A stretch of 64,000 nt of DNA from Bigelowiella natans CCMP2755 (GCA_000320545.1 ADNK01000063.1:1-64000); one strand, 5' to 3'; shown: positions 33,560-46,365, numbered from the stretch's first letter. Notes: a model not told the origin generated them from the sequence alone. A program made the numbers and translations.

Positions 33560-36024
33560 ATGTCGAAGGTCCAATTTTCATCATTTTCGAAAGATTGGAA
33601 CGATGACCTTGTGTTTTCCCCAGGCTCCATCATCACTTAAGCAGTCTCACTCACCCTTAAAAATCAACAAACGAGGATGGGTTCTCCTATTTTTGACATT
33701 TTCATCATATATTTTGGAAATATGATTCATGCAAACATACAGCAGGGTAATAATAATAAGGGCTGCTATCCGGCAAGGCATACTTTCTTGGATATTCTGG
33801 ATGCTCTGTCATTTGGACCCAACGAAGATGGTTTACTTTCTGATTTTATTTGGGTGTAGTAGGAACATGACATAATCTCATATTATCAGATTCGAAAAAT
33901 CGTGCAGAAAAGAGTAAAAGCAAGCTGGATGCTCAGTCTACCCTTCTTTCATCCGAGGATGATGCGTTTCAAGAATCTCCAAGTACTACCGAATCAAAGC
34001 TATGCAATCAAAACGAAACAATTAAACCCAACCCAATTCATTCAGGGTTTCTCCTCTCGGGATTAGAAACTCGATCAAGCCCATCATCAAGCAGCGCGTC
34101 AACAAAGTCCCTCGAGTCTCCTGGTGAAACACTTTGTATCTTGGTACCAATCTCAGCTCTAAATGCATAAAATATGTTTGGATTTGGATTTACAGAAGGA
34201 GGAAATCTTAATCCATGTGCTCCAAAGCTCAGCAATATCCAAAGACTTAGTGATGGACACGCACTAACTCTCTCTGAAGATATTGGAAGCAGCATGAGCC
34301 TAGACCAAAATCCTTATCATCCTCGTCAAGTACGCATAGGGAGGCCTCGCAAGCGAGCTGTTTCATGGAAACAACAGTTACCAGGACAATCCTATGCTCC
34401 ACCACAGAACCGAGATAACAAAAGTAAGGAAAATTTAAGACCAAAAAGGAAAATGAGAAGAATCTTGTGCGAAATTGAGGTATTGACCATTAAGTCTTGT
34501 TCGTTTTGGGTTAATTAAACTTGGATTTTATTTTAGGGAGGCCAGTTCTTCGGAGCAAAAAGCTGTCCGAATAAATTATATAACCAATTTAGTGATTGTG
34601 AGAAGGGAAATTTAAAGAGTAAAAGGATAAAAGACTCTTCCAATCGCCGTTCATTAGTAGCAGCAAAAACGCCTGCAAATTTTGACTGGATAGAAACATT
34701 CTCTCAAAAACTGGAGCCGCCGCAGGAGCAGCAGGAGGAGTCTTATCGAGAGTTGAAGCTTTGTCATTACTCCACAGCTTCCGATCTTACACATGAAAAT
34801 AGTTATCAGAAGGAATATGCTCACATTAAATTTGGGCGAAGATCGGTATCATCAATGCAAGCTATAGCAGAAGGGAAAACGAAATCCAACAATGGATTAC
34901 CAAGAGAAATACGTCCGGCAGAACGAACACCATTACCATCACCCCCACTAGTAGTTCTGAAACAATCTCAAAGCGATCCATATTCTTTATTAAAACATTC
35001 AAAAATGCAGAAGACAGCAATGCATAAAGAACGACAGTCAATTATGAAACGCTCTCAAAGCGTAACATTAGCCGGGATGCAAGTAGACATGAACTCATCC
35101 ACAACCCCCAAATTACCGGTTGTCAAGACAGATCATGAAGGCGTTCAGGTCTTGAGCCAATATCGTTGTATGTCATATTTGGAATCATTATAGAATCTAA
35201 TTATAATTACTGATTTTCAAAGGCAATTTCTGCAAGAACTGTAGCTCAAATCCTAAAGGGAAAATTCTCCCATCTATTCGACAAAGTTATCTTGTGTGAC
35301 GCTCGATATCCATATGAGTACAATGGAGGTAAGCTATAATCTTCTAGTTTTCTATACAACTAGATATTTTCCTGAATACATAGAGAGATTGTTTATTTTC
35401 TCAGGCCATATTCGGGGAGCTGTGTGCACAACATTACCTAGTTCATTGGATCGATTGCTGTTCAATAACACTGACATAATGAGTGTGAGTCTGACACATC
35501 AGTTTATCTACCCGTATCAAATATCTACTGCCAAGTTCTTATGTTCTTTCTGTGGTTGTTGCTTGGTATTGATTGACTTGGAATGTCAGGATGATCCATG
35601 CAAAGTGTGTGTAGTAGCTCACTGCGAATTTAGTGCTAACCGTGGCCCCCGAGCTGTTCGTTACATTCGGAGAAAGGATAGAGACCTTCATGGAATTTCC
35701 AACTTTCCCAAACTCTACTATCCTGAACTTTACCTCATGAAGGGGGGCTATTTGGTAGGAATAACAGTGTTTCGACAACTTTACATTATTTTTGAGTATC
35801 TTTTCTTCGCAGGAATTTTACTCTCAGTTTCCAGAATTGTGTGAACCTCCCGGGCACCTACCCATGATTCATCCAATTTGGCGAGACAGCTGCAAGAGGT
35901 AAAAGTGGATTTCACACGTGACGGCAGCATGAATAACATTTTGAATGCCATTAGGTGGACGAAAGAAACACGAAAGCAGTGGGGTCTACTAAAACGACGC
36001 GGAGCAAGGCCAATTCGGGACTGA
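33560..36024 (+). CDS. CDC25: Cdc25-type dual-specificity protein phosphatase
   Basis: Well-supported exons, all in phase: 33892-34123, 34196-34479, 34537-35148, 35223-35328, 35405-35484, 35590-35754, 35813-35898, 35955-36024. The 5' end is tentative (33560-33568, 33624-33680 and about 33761-33853), because the join into 33892 does not agree in phase. The catalytic rhodanese-type domain reads LKGKF...[17 protein letters not shown](R)GA, then [11 protein letters not shown] (the HCx5R phosphate loop), [11 protein letters not shown] and [15 protein letters not shown]. These are the hallmarks of Cdc25, which activates cyclin-dependent kinases by removing inhibitory phosphates on Thr/Tyr. The long N-terminal part is Ser/Thr/Pro-rich and basic, fitting a phospho-regulated domain. 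The last exon ends in a basic tail ([10 protein letters not shown]), a usual CDK-cyclin docking region. Confidence 0.92.
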
Positions 36025-37286
36025 ATGCGTTGCATGACTTCCAAATCCAACAAGTGCCAACACGTCAAAGTGTTTCCAAGTTCAATTGAATTGTGAAATG
36101 TACCAGACGTTGCACAGAAAGAACACTTGCGGATTTGGTTCCGTCCGCTTGCATCACACGCGATGCGCATGTGGTGCTTCGATCGAAACAAGCATTCGGA
36201 ATGCCAAAATGGCTAGCTGTGCGTGTGTGTCTCCATCCACCTTGCGCTGCGCTGACAACTCTCTCATCACCCGCTTCCGGCTAGCTGGCCACGCTGGCAC
36301 GTTGCATCATGCATCCGATGCGCACACCGCTCTAGCTAGCGCTGGCTTCAGCAAGCGTTCACACACCTGCGTTTCAAGTTCATGCAGACCTTGCTAGCTT
36401 GGTTTGTTCGTCAGTCTAGCAGGAGTTGATGACGGATCAGCAGCCCCCATTCTAGCATTCCCTCTGATCCTGAGCAATGGCGACTTTGCAATGTGCAAAT
36501 GTGCCAGCACCACGAATTTTCATTTTTTTTCACGCGGACTTCGACATTCGCTTCTCCGCACGCAAAGCATCCATCCTGAGCAAGAACTTCCTGATGGCCA
36601 CGTCCACACGGAGATCAACGTCAGGGACAGCCGAGGGGGTGCCGAGCAAGACTCTGGTTTTGACAGAATCAGGGGCATCAAAAAATGAAGAGCAAGCAAG
36701 GAGGTGCAGGGCCGAAAGCTGCTCTGATGCCAGAACAGTTGTCGCAGTTGCAAAAGACAAACACAGAGCAATCAGTTTCACCTCCTTCAAAGAGGCTTTT
36801 TGTCCCAAATGGAGCAACTTTTTTTATGTCTTGATGCCAGAAAAGCAATCATTTTGAAAATTTCACTTTAAAGAATAGCCAGACACATGGCCTGTGAGAC
36901 TGAATTTCCGTTGAGTACTCGTTGGTATTGCAGTTGACAATCTGACCGCACAGACAAAGGTAGGGGGGGGGGGGGTAGGCTTAGGGTTAGGGGAAGGTTC
37001 GGGTCCACATCCGTTCGACATTGTGAAGAAATATTTCTTTTCATTCTTCATTGGGATTATGTCGCCACAGCTGTGTTCGCAGAATGCTCTTGCTGCCCTT
37101 CAACACTTCAACACATGAGTCTAATAGTCGTAGCATCGAGGCCAACCGTAGTATAGGCTGAGTTTCTACAACGGGAACATTGGCTCGATTTAATGGAACC
37201 GTTTGCCTTTACTCACATTTTCGTTGATCCGAGGCCTAGACTGATGGAAATGCTACTGCTGCTTGTATGGTCAGATTCGAACGAGA
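36025..37286. other. Intergenic, partly TGCA/CTAG-rich
   Basis: 36070-36480 resembles the other palindrome-rich islands. Short ORFs at 36400-36860 lack any domain or splice support. 36961-36975 is a poly-G tract. Confidence 0.45.
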
Positions 37287-37832
37287 ATGGGGGCAGAGAG
37301 CAGCAAAGATAGTAGCGAGGAGAAGACGTGGATTTCACTCGGCGATTTCGCAGGTCAAGACACTCCTTACTTGTGTCAATGTATGCGTATATGTAAGAGG
37401 AAGAGGGAGAATGGCATCGAATGACTGACTGCTAATTGTATAAAATTTCATCAGACGTTATAAAAAACCGGGAAGAGGAGAGGATGAAGTCGATCTTCGA
37501 AATAGCGGATGAAAATCCAGAGGAATATAATTTTCATGTAATTTTAACACTAATTCAAAGTTAAATCGAAGTATGGTGAAGCGACCATTTACCGTCTCAA
37601 TCCTTATGCGCGAATGGAGTTCACCTTCTGAATCATCACACCCTTGCCTTTTTATCCTGAGATTAGATGAGAGAGAGAGAAAATGTCTATAATACTTCTA
37701 CACAATTCCTTGATCACACACCCATAGGGATTCTCACCCCTCGCTATTGCATCGATGCATTCAAACGGAATGTGGGTCATCGATCGCTTTGCAAGAGAAG
37801 AGCGCACAAACGAGCCCTCCTCAGTCAAGTGA
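37287..37832 (+). CDS. Small conserved-looking protein with N-myristoylation signal, unknown function
   Basis: Three exons, 37287-37353, 37455-37537 and 37728-37832, all in phase, giving 84 residues. It begins MGAESSKDSS; Gly2 with Ser6 fits the N-myristoyltransferase consensus, so membrane attachment is plausible. The middle is a charged helix (VIKNREEERMKSIFEIADEN) and the end reads GMWVIDRFAREERTNEPSSV. No family recognised. Good splice sites and the clean charge pattern support a real gene. Confidence 0.6.
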
Positions 37833-38371
37833 GGCGATTATTGAAAGAGAATAAGAGTACAGATCATGATCACAAAGATTGCAAATTCTCCCACTAATAG
37901 TGGCGAGAACAATATTCCAAGAACGGGGGGGGGGGGAGGGGTTAGAAGATGATTCTCTCTTTTCCCTCTAAAATTTTGGCATTCGTTGTCATTCGAGTTT
38001 CCTTTGCAGACAAACATCATCGTAGAAGTAGTCGTAATCCGGATTTTATTTTGATTAGTGCCATCGTCGTCGATCGTGTTCGTCATCATTGTCGAGAATA
38101 ATAGTGACTTATTGATTTGCATATGCTAGTCTCGTAGAACTAGCAAATGAGCTCTCACTCAATGTAGACGAGGATATACTGCAAGCAACAGGGTAGTACT
38201 GCTGCTACAGGCTATCTAAAATATCGGCACACCGCACACATGCATATTCCTTCATACCTTCCGTCGATTATTACCTGTGGATTTTATACGTATGTATTTG
38301 AGCGAGTTTCGTTGACTAATCACCTCTATTGTTTCTTGAATTCCAATGAAAGAAATCGTGTTTCTGCACGC

Positions 38372-38413
<42 letters not shown>

Positions 38414-39222
38414 ATTATATGGCCCATACTCCTCCCCATATAAAAGTTCCTCCGTTGGGTAGGTTCACACCCATTTCTCTTGCTGTGATGTTCGGCCCTG
38501 TCGATTCGGTCAGATCGCTCATTGACAAAGGTGCTACTGCTGCTGCTGCCGCTGCTAAACGGTGACTTTGTAGTATTGCATCCCATACTGAGGCATACTT
38601 CTCTACCACGCAGGTGCGAAACTAGATTTCGTGACTGAAGGCCAAAAAATATTCTCTCTGAAAAACCTAGCCGAATTTCGAGGGAGCGAAGACATATTGA
38701 AACTTCTCGATGAGGACGGGGTGCACGGGCAATGCCACCACTGTGATGTGAAAAATTGTGTAATTTCATGATCGAGGAGTGAAATGCGTGCGTATGTGTG
38801 GTCGAATCTAGTAGTTTTGTTTCGGGTCTCTTTACAATGTAAGCACAAGCTGTGAAGCCAGCAATATTTACAATGCCACGCTGTCTACGATGGCTGCGGC
38901 TATAGTCGGCTATAAATACACGTGTGCATGAGTGCACTTGAATTTTGCTAAATCAACAAATGGAAAGTGCGTCGTTGAAAAACAGACTGCGATGTACGTG
39001 CATATCATTGCATGCATGCGGTGCATGTTGCTATGTGGGTGTGCGCATGCAGTCTCGCTCTAGTGCATCAACAATTCATTACATCCGTCTCTCCTGCTGT
39101 ACACGCCATGAACATACACATATACACATATTAGACGACGGATACATTGAATGATTTGTCATTCTTTCAAGCGTCATTCCGCCAAACTACCCGCCTTTAT
39201 TTGATGGCGTACCAGCATCTAG
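37833..39222. other. Intergenic with possible minus-strand exon and (AT)n
   Basis: Contains a poly-G tract at 37926-37935, (AT)n at 38374-38411 and a TGCA-rich patch at about 38950-39100 that includes ACATCCGTCT, the inner end of the dispersed foldback family. A minus-strand open stretch of about 64 codons (38609-38415, beginning KYASVWDAILQSHR in one frame) could be an exon. I could not build a gene from it. Confidence 0.4.
38374..38411. repeat. (AT)n microsatellite
   Basis: About 19 AT units. Confidence 0.95.
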
Positions 39223-40044
39223 CTACTTACTGAGAATGTAGATATTTTCTTTTTCTTGATTCTTTCCTCCCATGGCATACAGTATACGAAAGTCGTCGTC
39301 TAGGTACGTCATTCTCCACGTCCCAACCGCTTTCAATTCCTTTTCCTGCAGTGGAAACCCTAGTAATTCTAACCGGATATTTTTGAACTTAACTCTCCAA
39401 GTGCTGGACGACAGATTGTCCCATGTAGCTGAAAGTGTTCCTTTAAAAAATCCGTTTCCGAGACTGACTATGTTAAGATATTCATCCTTTCCTATATCAA
39501 CATTTTGTGTGACATCTCCGACAAAAGGTCCGAATTTACCAGCAGATGAGCCGTCGTTAGTTGTATATAGCAATTTCCACTCCCCTTCAAGAAGGGAAGA
39601 GCTTGTCAATTTTCGGGTAGGATTAGCGCTTTCGAGCACTTTCACTATCTCTGCCACTTGCAGTCTTTTTTCTTGAGATGCCTGCACTCCATTCTGCGTG
39701 CCCTTTGTAGCTTTTCGAATGGACTCCTTCAGATCTTCAACATCGACATTGGAGAACAAGTTTGGAGCTAGTAGAAAGGACGAAAACAACTTATTCAATG
39801 AAAAAGAAGGCGAAGACGCCTCAGTAGCTGATGATTTCAGCAGCATCGATGTAGATTGGGTACGCCTGTGAATCTTTCTAGGAAGCGGTATCCTCATAGC
39901 CATGTTGCCGTGATGCTTGCCGTTGTAACACGTATTCTTCTTTATTGAACGTAGAGTTGTCGGTAAGGTAGCGACGGGTTGCAGGTAGACTGCGAATACT
40001 AGCAAGACCTTTGAAATTCGATTTATATCACTGAACCCAGGCAT
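39223..40044 (-). CDS. Plastid lipid-associated protein / fibrillin (PAP family)
   Basis: Single exon, 273 residues. From about residue 85 the protein matches the PAP_fibrillin domain: a helix (DVEDLKESIRKATKG), then LEGEWKLLYTT, the barrel strands GPFVGDVTQNVDI and GNGFFKGTLSATWDNLS, and the C-terminal pair TWRMTYLDDDFRILYA ... NIYILSK. Fibrillins sit on plastoglobules and thylakoids and bind or shuttle lipids. The N-terminus is bipartite: a hydrophobic signal-like stretch (SKVLLVFAVYLQPVA, residues 11-25) followed by a basic, Thr/Ser-rich transit-like region. This implies import through the ER into a complex plastid. There is no Phe at the predicted cleavage point. A GTAAGT overlaps the stop codon, but the family's C-terminus is already complete. 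Confidence 0.9.
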   Translation of the reverse strand: MPGFSDINRISKVLLVFAVYLQPVATLPTTLRSIKKNTCYNGKHHGNMAMRIPLPRKIHRRTQSTSMLLKSSATEASSPSFSLNKLFSSFLLAPNLFSNVDVEDLKESIRKATKGTQNGVQASQEKRLQVAEIVKVLESANPTRKLTSSSLLEGEWKLLYTTNDGSSAGKFGPFVGDVTQNVDIGKDEYLNIVSLGNGFFKGTLSATWDNLSSSTWRVKFKNIRLELLGFPLQEKELKAVGTWRMTYLDDDFRILYAMGGKNQEKENIYILSK

Positions 40045-40617
40045 GGTCAGGTGGCCTAGATCGGTGTTACGTCGTCGTCGTGTATTTGTGGTGGTGGTGG
40101 TGGTGCTCGACAGACTCTAATAAGCGGTGTGAGTGTATGTATAATTACAAGAGAATTGTTGGTTTAATCTTGGAAAATAATGTAATAACACTCAGACTAG
40201 TCTCTGCGAGGACTTTCTGCGACTGCGACAACAAATTTCACTTACATTTCTGAAAATACGAACCAACACAAGAGCTGTTTGCAGGGTTTACGCCAAGAAC
40301 TGATCCATTGTTTGGCTCTGAACGCCCTTTGTTTCAACCTAATTTTGGTCTCATTTTGTTGACACAGAAGCAAAATCGGGACAACACAATCACAAGAAGA
40401 AGTCGCATGCAAGTAGATCTAAATATTGGCAATTTGTTCAAAATATGGTTGTCGTTCCTTTAATATTGCCTTATGTTTGCAGGATTAAATCCCGAACGAA
40501 CAAGAATGGTGGCCACTATACCCCCTTAGCTTGCTGCAAGATTCTTTTGATACAAGGATAATAGATACTGAATAAAGCCAGGATTTGGAAGGACTGACTA
40601 AAATCTTGGTGTCTGAA
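40045..40617. promoter_or_regulatory. Shared upstream region of two plastid-protein genes
   Basis: 573 bp between the divergent fibrillin and DUF1997 genes, so both could share light- or plastid-linked control; that is inference. A short GGT array sits at 40087-40104. No motif recognised. Confidence 0.35.
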
Positions 40618-41735
40618 ATGATGATGCCAGTACTAATAAGGCCTCATCACAACACAACTCGCTACTACTCCTATTTAAGTTTAGTGCTGTTTGTGCTCTC
40701 AATAGCAGCAATTATTGAGCATACCTCCTCAACTTTATCAAATCTTCAACTTGGTATAAAGAACAAAGCTGTCTTCAAGCCACTAGTACAACCAGGCGCA
40801 AGAAGCACGTGGCACGTCAGTCGTCATTTGCGTAGGTAAGTAGTACCAAGACTACTACTACTACGCAGACTATTATTTTCGACGTACAAAAAACAACTAG
40901 ATGATGATGAGAACTGGAAGAGTCAAAACTTTCTTCAAATTGAGAATATATACTATTTAGGGCAAATGTGAAGAGAGAAAGACATCCGATTGTCGGTGAA
41001 GTTTTCCAGATGCGTGCGAAGGACACTACTACTACCAGTACTACTAGCACAACTCGCAGTGGTCAAAAAGTAATTACTTCAGCATCAAAATTAAGATCAA
41101 GCGAACAGCAAGAGGACCAGCAGCAAGAATCTGAAGTTGGAAATAATCAATCATTACTTGGACCAAAAGATCATCTCTGCAAAGATGGAAGGTGTTACCT
41201 AGGAATGAGAACAATAGAAGAAGAAAAAGAAAAACACGAAAGAAGAATCAAGATTTAATTCCTATTCTTCCCAGCTCGAATGTATACGACTAGTTTCATT
41301 ATCTTATGATTTTGACTAATTTCTTTATCTTAGGATTCTGAGAAATCCTATTAAACTCAGCATAGCCCATTCGAAATCCAAAAAAGGTTTGCTGACATCT
41401 TGTCATAGTGTGTCCTCTCTAGCTATTTGTGATTGAGCTACTACCTCGTTATTATTGCCACCTTACAGTAAGAGATTATGGGGGAGATGGATCTCTTGAG
41501 AAATATATGAGACTTCCCGTGGAGCAGTATAGCATGGTAAAGCTAAGCATACATTAGTTTATTAGAATGAACAGATCAGAGATTTTTGAATTGATATTCA
41601 CACAATAAATCGATAATTTATGCAGCTGAATGAATCTCTCATCACACGAAATGAGAACAACCCGGACAACTTCTTATTGAAAGTGCCACGCCTCACATTC
41701 TTTAGTGTGTGGATACAGGTGCATCATTACGATAA

Positions 41736-41767
<32 letters not shown>

Positions 41768-43019
41768 GTTATTGTTATCATCAAAAGAAGGATATAGAGG
41801 TCCATAATACTTACTCAAGAATGTGTTTGTGCGATAATTGTTCTTCAGCCTGAGGTGGAGGTAACAGTGAAAACATCACATGATCGTGTGGTTCTCAAGG
41901 CTTCAAATTGTCATATTGAAGGCTCTAAAGCTATCATGAGAATGGGGGTGGGTATTACTGTGTCAGTCAGTAAATAATAACCGAAGAATGATTCATATGA
42001 TCATGTATGCTAATAATCCGTCCATTACCAGCGTCGTCTTCTTGCTTTCTCTCCAACCTCTCCATGTTGCCTAATGCTTCTAATCGCCCATGATTCTCTC
42101 TTCTATTATCTGATCCTCTTTCTTCTCCTACTGTTCTGTCATCATCATCATCATCAATAGCTTCACAGGCGTTTCGAATTCGAAGCTGACTCGATGATGC
42201 GTTGGATTTCCGATGGAGAAGAGGCAAGACGAAGAAGAAGAAGAAGAAGAAGAAGAAGAAGAAGATATCTATCCTTGCCAATTGATTTTAATGATTTATC
42301 AATGACTCGGCGTTATTTGATTTCGAGTTCCTCCTTCTCCTGCTTCCTCCATTATTATTTTATTTACACTTTTAGGCCCAGGTAATTATGGATGGAAGCT
42401 TAAGTGTGTGGTCAGAAAAACTGCCACCATTCAACATCATGCCAACGGTAACTATTGTCACAGATTTATAAACAAGTTTTATATCTGTTAGATATACTGT
42501 GTATGTTCTCCTCCTCCTTTTTCACCTAGAAGCAGCAGCAGCAGCAGCAGAGACATATCCTCCATAATTAGACATGATGCACGTATGTCTGCATACTCAC
42601 ATTGTTACGGGATAATACCAAACACGTTACCACGAACATCACAGCTGTTATTGAAAACACTATTATCATCATAATCATCATCATTAATTTCTTGCTCTCT
42701 ACAAAATAGGTCGTTCTCCAGAAAGGAAGTAATGCTGTTCTGGGTGCTGCAGTAAAAACAATTCAAAGGGTATTATAGTGCAAGCACATATGATGATGAT
42801 GAGAATGATGGAAGAAGAAGGTGGGCAAAGCGGGAAGATGGTCGTTATTATGTGCTAGAACAGTATATAATTATTTTGTTTCAGAAATGATGCATTGGTA
42901 GAGAATCAAGTGACAAATTGTCGTATTATGCTTCTCCTTCTCACCACCTTTCTTCAGATCTTCATGAATAATCTGATGGGGGACTACGAGAAATGGGTAG
43001 TAGTAGTTCTAGTACTACC

Positions 43020-43059
<40 letters not shown>

Positions 43060-43372
43060 CAGTGGAGTGAAGTAGTAGCGGTTTGGTAATTGGCAAGGGA
43101 AGGGATCATTGTAACCAAGGGGAACTTATTAGCCACAGTTGTAAAATATGTTGTTGTTGATGCTGAGGATGCTCTATGAAATGTAGACAGCTGAGCGGTA
43201 GTAGTAGTAGTGGTAGTAGTATCAGCAACGACTGACTGATTGACAGCAATCTGATGCCTATGACTTCTGTATTTTGACGATGTCGTTCTCTTAGGCTACA
43301 GACCCAACATATAGAGCAGAAAGAGCAGCCAGTAAATCAGCAGCAGACGCTCAGAAAACTGTTCCGGTGTGA
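40618..43372 (+). CDS. DUF1997-family plastid-targeted protein
   Basis: Exons: 40618-40835, 40961-41191, 41334-41386, 41469-41536, 41626-41718, 41849-41947, about 42161-42260, about 42382-42447, 42710-42769, 42958-42996, 43295-43372. Joins are in phase except around the exon at 42.2 kb, whose 3' end falls in an AGA/GAA repeat and is uncertain. The conserved core reads LEKYMRLPVEQYSM, FLLKVPRLTFFSVW, ASNCHIEGSKA, RFEFEADSMMRW, KLPPFNIMP and NNLMGDYEKW. This follows the DUF1997 pattern of YMxLPxxQYS...LPRxxFF...CxLEGS...W...LPxSxxP...DYxxW known from cyanobacteria and plastids, whose role is unknown. The N-terminus has a signal-like helix (YLSLVLFVLSIAAII), then a low-complexity Thr/Gln-rich segment. 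It is probably imported into a complex plastid. Confidence 0.8.
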
Positions 43373-45046
43373 AGCAATCAAAAGCAGCAGCAGCAGTCTG
43401 ATAGCTACTTATACCGCACATCTCAAATACTAGAACTTCGTTTTGATGATGCGATGCCGTCGCCTTTAGATCACCTTTATTGTTTATAGATTTGCATGCC
43501 ATGTTCTGCTCAAACCTTTAACTGCTGAAATATAAGACTAGATGAAAGCTGGCGCATATTGTAACACAGATGTAATGAATTAAATTCAATTTGTTCAATG
43601 GCCATCCTCATGTTGTGACGACGTCCTTTATTCGCACATCGTTGCCTGTATGTGATTCAAGACAGGTAACGTTTTATGTTTGTGCGTAATGGCGTGAGCA
43701 TGTGTGGGAGAACATGCAACAGAGCCTTTATGGCTATATTCGTGCATGCGCGTACGAACATGTTGGCCACATGTGAACACATGTAGTTAGCACATATGTT
43801 CTTGTACCCACATGTGTGTGTGTACCTGCACCAAATAATTATGATTAGCACATGTGTTCCATTGTTGTTTGTAGCACACATGATCCATTGATGCACATGC
43901 TAGCATGCACGTGTTGCGTGACATGCACATCTTCACAAATGTGCATACACATTTGTGCCATGTGATCATCTTTTCTGTCCGGGAGCGCATGGCGTGAGCA
44001 CACGCATGCGCAATGCACTTCGTAATTTGCTGCACAGCAAATTGAGAGAAAGGGCAGCGTGTTGGAGTGCTTTGCACTCAGCGCGCGAAGTGCTTGCTTG
44101 CAGTAGCCAGCGCCAACAGCAGAGAGATCTGCGGGCGTTTGCAGGCTGCGACAAGCACGCAGCAAGAGGCTGCGAGTGCAGGTGAATTCTGTGCCTGCGA
44201 CAAGCACGTCGCCGCACATCACCGCATGCAGCTCCTTTGTGCCAGCAAAGGAAGCAAGCATGACTACCTGCCTCGCTAGCAGCACAATGCATCGCTACGT
44301 GATGCATGCAGTTTGGGCACTTTCCCCTAGCTAGCGTGATGTGTGTGACCTGCACTGCATGCATGCGCAATCAGGTCAACACCTTCAACACAGAATCCAA
44401 ACAGACCACCGTCTGTCTGCCCCCTCTACTTGCTACTTTGCTACTTGTTGTGCCTGCCTCTGCAACACTGCCCGCGCCTAATCTTCCAACAATGTGCATG
44501 CACATTTGTGCCATGTGCATGGAGCAGCCATGTTCTTGTGAGCACACACCAACATGAACTACTGTCCGATGAACTTGCATGTGTCCTAGGCAGGGCACAC
44601 GAATGGAGCCTTTGTGGCCACTTTGCTAGATTGTGCGCCCCAAAAAGAACCGCGCGACACTCCATGCAGCATGGCGCACTTTCTGCGCCACATCGCATTC
44701 TCATGCATGCACGTGAAAGACTTCACAGCAGAAACGAACAAGCACGATTTGCAAGCGCTGTAGCCGCGCGCAGCCTTGCAGCTACCACATTGGGAATAAT
44801 AGACACAGCAATACACAATATATATTACACATATAGTGTATTGCATGTACGTCTATCATGGGATGCCCACTGCAAAGATTCAATTCATTTATCACATCAG
44901 TACGTCTCACACTGCCTCTGATGCTAGTGTGGTGTGTGTGTCTAGCTACATGTGCACAGGGCACATGTACATGCACATACACATATTTAGACACATGTAT
45001 GTATGCGCATATGTACATACACTATGTGTGTAAACACACATAGCGT
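43373..45046. other. TGCA/CTAG-rich gene-free island with foldback-family fragments
   Basis: Rich in GCATGC, CATG and ACATGT words; long ORFs on both strands are compositional artefacts. It carries a half copy of the foldback family at 43571-43617 (TTCAATGGCCATCCTCATGT) and a degraded full copy at 44754-44910. Confidence 0.6.
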
Positions 45047-45098
45047 TTAATTGTGAATAGCAGCGCAATGGTTCTTGCCATGTACCATGACGCAACAT

Positions 45099-45465
45099 TT
45101 AGGAGATTTGGCATGACTTCTTCTTCGTTCCGCTTTTCTGGGATATAGGGATTCGGCGAAGTTTTCCAGAAGGAGAACGCTCCCAACACATCTCTTCGTT
45201 TTCTTTAAATTCATGTGGTGTATCATTCGACTCGCCATGCTGTCTGTATGTGATGACGATCAATGTCATGAGAATGAAGCATGAAGTTGTTGTGTGTACT
45301 TACTTGATTGTGCATCTAGGAGCACGACGCCTATACAACACGGTGTGGCTCACAGCCTATAGTTTATTATATAGGGAGGGGGGGGACAATCAAGGAGGAA
45401 AGAAGACGACGAGAGAGAGAGAAGGATATGGGTAGGTTAGAAACATACTCTTTAACAGATATGAC

Positions 45466-45499
<34 letters not shown>

Positions 45500-45580
45500 G
45501 CAGATATGTGATGATGGTGTGGTTAATAATCAAGGTGCTGGTGCTGTTTTCCCTATCATTAGTCTCATTTCACAACTTGC

Positions 45581-45650
<70 letters not shown>

Positions 45651-45900
45651 GTTAATGTACCCGTCTGAAAAGCTGCCTCGTCCTTGCATCGATTGGCATA
45701 AATCGATAGTGAACTGCTCCATAATAATAACAATAATAATAATAACAATAATAATAATAATAATAATAATTAAAAAAAAATTAAAGAGTACATGTGATCT
45801 TTTTTGTTCCATTTGTTGTGAAACTACTAGTACTACTACTACTACTACTTGTGGCACAGATGATGGACATATTAGGCTTGGATCATTATTTCTGTTTAAT

Positions 45901-45941
<41 letters not shown>

Positions 45942-46324
45942 CAGGGATATTGCGTTTTGAGATGCTGCTCCCAAGCATAGGGCTGTACTTCATGGCAAAT
46001 GTCCTTGCAAGTTGTTGCGAGTACTCGAAGTTCAAACGGACCCAGAAAAACGCACACACGACTGAAGAAATAATACACATGAGGAAAGAAATCATCTTTC
46101 CTACAATACCATGACAACAACAACAGCGTGATTACTACCACCAGACGAGCAAAGGCACACTAATTGTAGTTTCTTCCTCCTCCTCCTCCTCCTCAAGCAG
46201 ATCCTGCTTCCTTTCTCCTCCTTTTGTTTTTTCTGCGAATATTGGTTGATGATGGTGTGAATTGTGGTGATGACCATGACCATGACCATCACCACACCCA
46301 CTACCACTATACTCTTCTCCAACA

Positions 46325-46365
<41 letters not shown>

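Noticed and set aside
38326-38937. 203-codon minus-strand ORF
   Set aside because: Runs through the AT microsatellite as alternating Tyr-Ile and has no recognisable domain; at most a small part may be an exon in another frame.
40585-40617. Upstream TTG as start of the DUF1997 protein
   Set aside because: The ATG at 40618 is the first ATG and begins directly before the signal-like helix; non-ATG starts are not needed here.
45047-45238. 63-codon ORF as a free-standing ribosomal-like protein
   Set aside because: Basic composition is suggestive, but an alternative frame of the same stretch fits better as the C-terminal exon of the Tudor gene; neither is certain.
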